Origin: Sulfurimonas sp.
Lineage (GTDB): Bacteria; Campylobacterota; Campylobacteria; Campylobacterales; Sulfurimonadaceae
Direction: 5' to 3'
Length of the DNA: 64,000 nucleotides
NCBI RefSeq assembly: GCF_029027405.1
Contig: NZ_CP093396.1
Coordinates: forward strand, 2,615,497 to 2,679,496
In this document: positions 61,791 to 64,000 of the stretch, piece by piece
How the letters are laid out: each line of letters starts with the position of its first letter
How positions within the stretch are numbered: position 1 is the stretch's first letter
The notes under the pieces: generated by a model
What the model was told of the DNA's origin: nothing
Database searches by the model: none
What the model saw: the letters and a program-made list of their open reading frames with translations, nothing else
Translations under genes and position numbers: made by a program

Positions 61791-62399
61791 ATGTTAGAAG
61801 AAACAACTAAAAAGCATAGTATAAAAAAGTATTATGATAATGTAAATGTTGGTAAACGCACAAAACAAGTAGTATATTTGTCTGAACAGCAAGATAAAGA
61901 TGCTATGTTTGAGTTGTATCTTAAAAGTAATGAGAAAAAGCAAAGTGTAGTTGTTGTAAAAAGTAAGCGTAGAGCAGATGAACTTTGTGTTTATCTAAAC
62001 TCAAAAGATATAGATGCCACTGTAATACATGGCAATCATAGAAAAGAGCAACTTGAAAAAGGGGCGCAAGAATTTAATGCAGGTAGTATAAATATTTTTA
62101 TAACTACTGACAAAATCTTACAGTCTTTAGAACTAAATCATATAGAAACTATTATAAATTACGATCTTCCATCTGAGCATGAAGATTATTTTAGCCGTCT
62201 TTTGTTGGTGGATGAGGTAGGAGAGTCTATCTCTTTTGTTTCTCCTGAAGAAGAGGGCTATCTCGCTACAATCGAGATAAGATTAAAAAATGAAATTTCA
62301 CAAGAGATTCTTGAGGGTTTTGTACCAACAACTGAAGATAAAATAATTCACAAAATTAAAGAGAAAAAGAAGAAACCTCGTCACCGTAAAAATAAATGA
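61791..62399 (+). CDS. Stand-alone SF2 helicase C-terminal domain protein
   Basis: 202 residues containing only the RecA2-like half of a DEAD/DEAH helicase: Ser-Val-Val-Val-Val-Lys-Ser-Lys-Arg-Arg-Ala-Asp (motif IV region), Val-Ile-His-Gly-Asn (Ib/IVa region) and Asn-Tyr-Asp-Leu-Pro-Ser (motif V area), then a Lys/Arg tail. Motif VI is degenerate and Walker A/B are absent, so it cannot hydrolyse ATP alone. It may be an RNA-binding adaptor. No truncated N-terminal half exists upstream. It overlaps the exonuclease start by 4 nt. Confidence 0.75.
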   Translation: MLEETTKKHSIKKYYDNVNVGKRTKQVVYLSEQQDKDAMFELYLKSNEKKQSVVVVKSKRRADELCVYLNSKDIDATVIHGNHRKEQLEKGAQEFNAGSINIFITTDKILQSLELNHIETIINYDLPSEHEDYFSRLLLVDEVGESISFVSPEEEGYLATIEIRLKNEISQEILEGFVPTTEDKIIHKIKEKKKKPRHRKNK

Positions 62400-62920
62400 T
62401 AATTTTAGACTTTGAGACAAACTCGGCAAATATTCATGATGTAATAGAAGTAGCCGCTTTTCGTGTAGAACTTATAGAAAATGAGTATAAAATCTTAGAC
62501 ACTTTTCATCGCTATTATTTTTCAGAGTATGAAGTAAATCCTCATGCTCTTGCTGTACATAAACTCTCTCCAGATAGACTGGTGAGATTAAGAAAAGATG
62601 TAGATTATGAAGAGTATTTTGAAGACGATGCAGACTTTATAGACTTTTGTAAAAACACTAAAACTCTAGTTGCTCACAATATATCGTTTGAGGTAAGACA
62701 TATCGGAGATTTACTCTCGTTTGAGCATCATTTTTGTACCATGAAAGAGAATAAAAAAATTGTTAAAGCTACTAATATTAAAGGCAATCTAAAAAATCCA
62801 AAACTCATTGAGACTTGTGCATATTATAACATTGAGTTTGATGATGAACAATACCATAGTGCTATATATGATGTGACTAAAACTTTGGAAATTTTAAATA
62901 TGATGGATTTTAAACTTTAA
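62396..62920 (+). CDS. DnaQ-like DEDDh 3'-5' exonuclease
   Basis: 174 residues, a single exonuclease domain. ExoI motif is Ile-Leu-Asp-Phe-Glu-Thr-Asn-Ser, ExoII Val-Ala-His-Asn-Ile-Ser-Phe-Glu, and ExoIII His-Ser-Ala-Ile-Tyr-Asp-Val (His and Asp). It could proofread DNA or trim RNA. It overlaps the helicase-domain gene by 4 nt (ATGA), so these two plus the Lys-rich peptides form one operon, perhaps in RNA turnover. It converges on hrpB. Confidence 0.9.
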   Translation: MIILDFETNSANIHDVIEVAAFRVELIENEYKILDTFHRYYFSEYEVNPHALAVHKLSPDRLVRLRKDVDYEEYFEDDADFIDFCKNTKTLVAHNISFEVRHIGDLLSFEHHFCTMKENKKIVKATNIKGNLKNPKLIETCAYYNIEFDDEQYHSAIYDVTKTLEILNMMDFKL

Positions 62921-62922
62921 AT

Positions 62923-64000
62923 TTATTCTTGTAAATTCTTCATCATATGTTTTTTAGTCCGACTTGTAGCAACAGCTTCAAAAGGATTCTCTGGCCAATA
63001 GTGTCTTTTATATTTACCCCTTACCTCTTTTCTGACCTCGGCGTAAGAGTTCTCCCAGAAACTTTTTAAGTCATAAGTTATTTGCATCGGAGTCATCGCT
63101 GGGGTTAGTAGATGCACTTGTAATGATAGAGTATTGTTAAGTACTTTTGGAGTTTCATGCAGTCCAAAAACTTCTTGTATTTTTACACTCATAGATGGTT
63201 TTTCATAATCAGAATAATCTATGTGAATATTTGAGCCACTTGGAACTTTTACACTTGGCGGGGCTTTTGCATCTAGGAGTTGTTGTTTGTCCCATGGAAG
63301 AAGGGATAAGAGCATATTGTAGACATCTAATGCTTCTAACGCTTTTATAGTTGTTACCCCTGATAGATAAGGTTTTAACCACACATTAAGTGTGTTAAGT
63401 AGAGTGTCATCGCTAAAGTCTATAAACTCTTGATGATGATTTAAGAAGTTCACTCTATTTTTTAGTTTTGTAGCTTTTTTACTCCAAGTTAAAATTTCTA
63501 AACCTTCTTTTTTAACAAGCGCTAAAAGTAGTTTTTTAAAGTTATGCTTGGCAAAAGATGGACTTGGTTTGGAATGAAGTAGTAGTTGTAAAAAGTAAGT
63601 ATTCTCTCTTATGTCAAACTTTTTAAGTTCTTTGTTGTAGCTTATGGACTCTTGCTTTAGAATTAAAGAAGAAAAATACTCTTGTATCTTAGCCATCTCT
63701 ATACTAAGAGCTAGGTTTATCACTGAGTCTTTATCATGTGCATGAAGATTTGCTACCACTAAAAACTCTTGGTTAAACAAAGAGTCTTCAACATGAAGCA
63801 AAGCTCCCTTTGCATTACTTAGTATATATTTGTTATCATTCTTTACTCTTTGACGAGCTAGTCTATCAGGGTATGCAAAAAGAAGTAGTACGCTAAGTAA
63901 CTCTAGATTAAATGAAGAGTTTTTCTTCGGAACTTTTTTAATGCTTTTCAATTTTTTATAAAAAAACTCAGCCCCAGATATAACCTCTTTAGCTTTAAAC
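62923..64000 (-). CDS. hrpB: ATP-dependent helicase HrpB, C-terminal part (runs off the window)
   Basis: The frame is open to base 64000; the visible 359 codons are the C-terminal part of the HrpB family, which is about 800 residues long. Features are Pro-Asp-Arg-Leu-Ala-Arg-Gln-Arg, Leu-Ser-Asn-Ala-Lys-Gly-Ala, Leu-Leu-Pro-Trp (typical of HrpB) and the C-terminal Leu-Thr-Pro-Ala-Met-Thr-Pro with Arg-Lys-Glu-Val-Arg-Gly-Lys-Tyr-Lys-Arg-His-Tyr-Trp-Pro. The helicase core lies outside the window. It is a DEAH-type helicase of unclear cellular role. Confidence 0.9.
   Translation of the reverse strand, partial: FKAKEVISGAEFFYKKLKSIKKVPKKNSSFNLELLSVLLLFAYPDRLARQRVKNDNKYILSNAKGALLHVEDSLFNQEFLVVANLHAHDKDSVINLALSIEMAKIQEYFSSLILKQESISYNKELKKFDIRENTYFLQLLLHSKPSPSFAKHNFKKLLLALVKKEGLEILTWSKKATKLKNRVNFLNHHQEFIDFSDDTLLNTLNVWLKPYLSGVTTIKALEALDVYNMLLSLLPWDKQQLLDAKAPPSVKVPSGSNIHIDYSDYEKPSMSVKIQEVFGLHETPKVLNNTLSLQVHLLTPAMTPMQITYDLKSFWENSYAEVRKEVRGKYKRHYWPENPFEAVATSRTKKHMMKNLQE

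Overview
The window reads as a low-GC (roughly one third G+C), gene-dense chromosome from the Campylobacterota (Epsilonproteobacteria), most like a Sulfurimonas/Sulfuricurvum-type free-living bacterium. That placement is an inference from protein style and gene content, not from a marker gene. Short intergenic gaps, many overlapping starts (ATGA, TAATG, TTGA) and frequent TTG starts fit the group.

Layout. 0-2.1 kb: a decayed MFS gene, an IS3 remnant, an orphan membrane protein and a TauE/SafE exporter. 2.2-9.3 kb: an RND efflux operon (inner-membrane pump, lipoprotein adaptor, and a TolC-type channel carrying an N-terminal periplasmic-binding domain) with a divergent MarR regulator. 9.4-24.3 kb: gltX, a PAS/GAF/GGDEF protein, a putative metal permease with ABC exporter behind a Fur-like box, a two-component system, thiI, a pair of DUF membrane proteins, uppP, rdgB and an MFS exporter. 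24.3-26.7 kb: infC and thrS. 26.7-33.2 kb: a complete Wadjet (jetABCD) anti-plasmid operon between thrS and ilvD. 33.2-35.0 kb: ilvD with a hairpin-rich leader. 35.1-38.8 kb: nine tRNA genes in two opposed clusters. An IS-rich scar lies between them: a broken IS256-like element, an IS30 tail and an apparently intact IS5-family element. 39-47 kb: NSS transporter, thiG, nnrDE, purN, kdsD, rluB, rarA, rplT and rpmI.

47.3-48.9 kb holds a three-gene Hcp cassette (Hcp, a putative cysteine-hydrolase effector, a small membrane protein likely giving immunity) next to the SRP RNA gene. 49.3-58.5 kb is a peptidoglycan-recycling locus: a secreted GH3-amidase fusion, a sodium-solute symporter, AnmK, AmgK, MurU and an MltB-type transglycosylase. 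A GGCC-type restriction-modification pair is wedged in the middle. The signal peptide on the GH3-amidase suggests that muropeptides are broken down in the periplasm and that free sugars are imported. 58.5-64 kb: a diguanylate cyclase, a NYN-domain protein, small conserved genes, an SGNH esterase, two tiny lysine-rich proteins with a lone helicase C-domain, a DEDDh exonuclease and the C-terminal part of HrpB running off the window.

Regulation. At least six genes have a -10 hexamer placed so that transcription would start at or within a base of the ATG, with no Shine-Dalgarno. Four of the six encode regulators or diguanylate cyclases, which suggests leaderless mRNAs. The least explained structure is in the dead IS256-like transposase: four near-copies of a 19-bp sequence interrupt it, and removing exactly 19 nt at two of them restores the reading frame.
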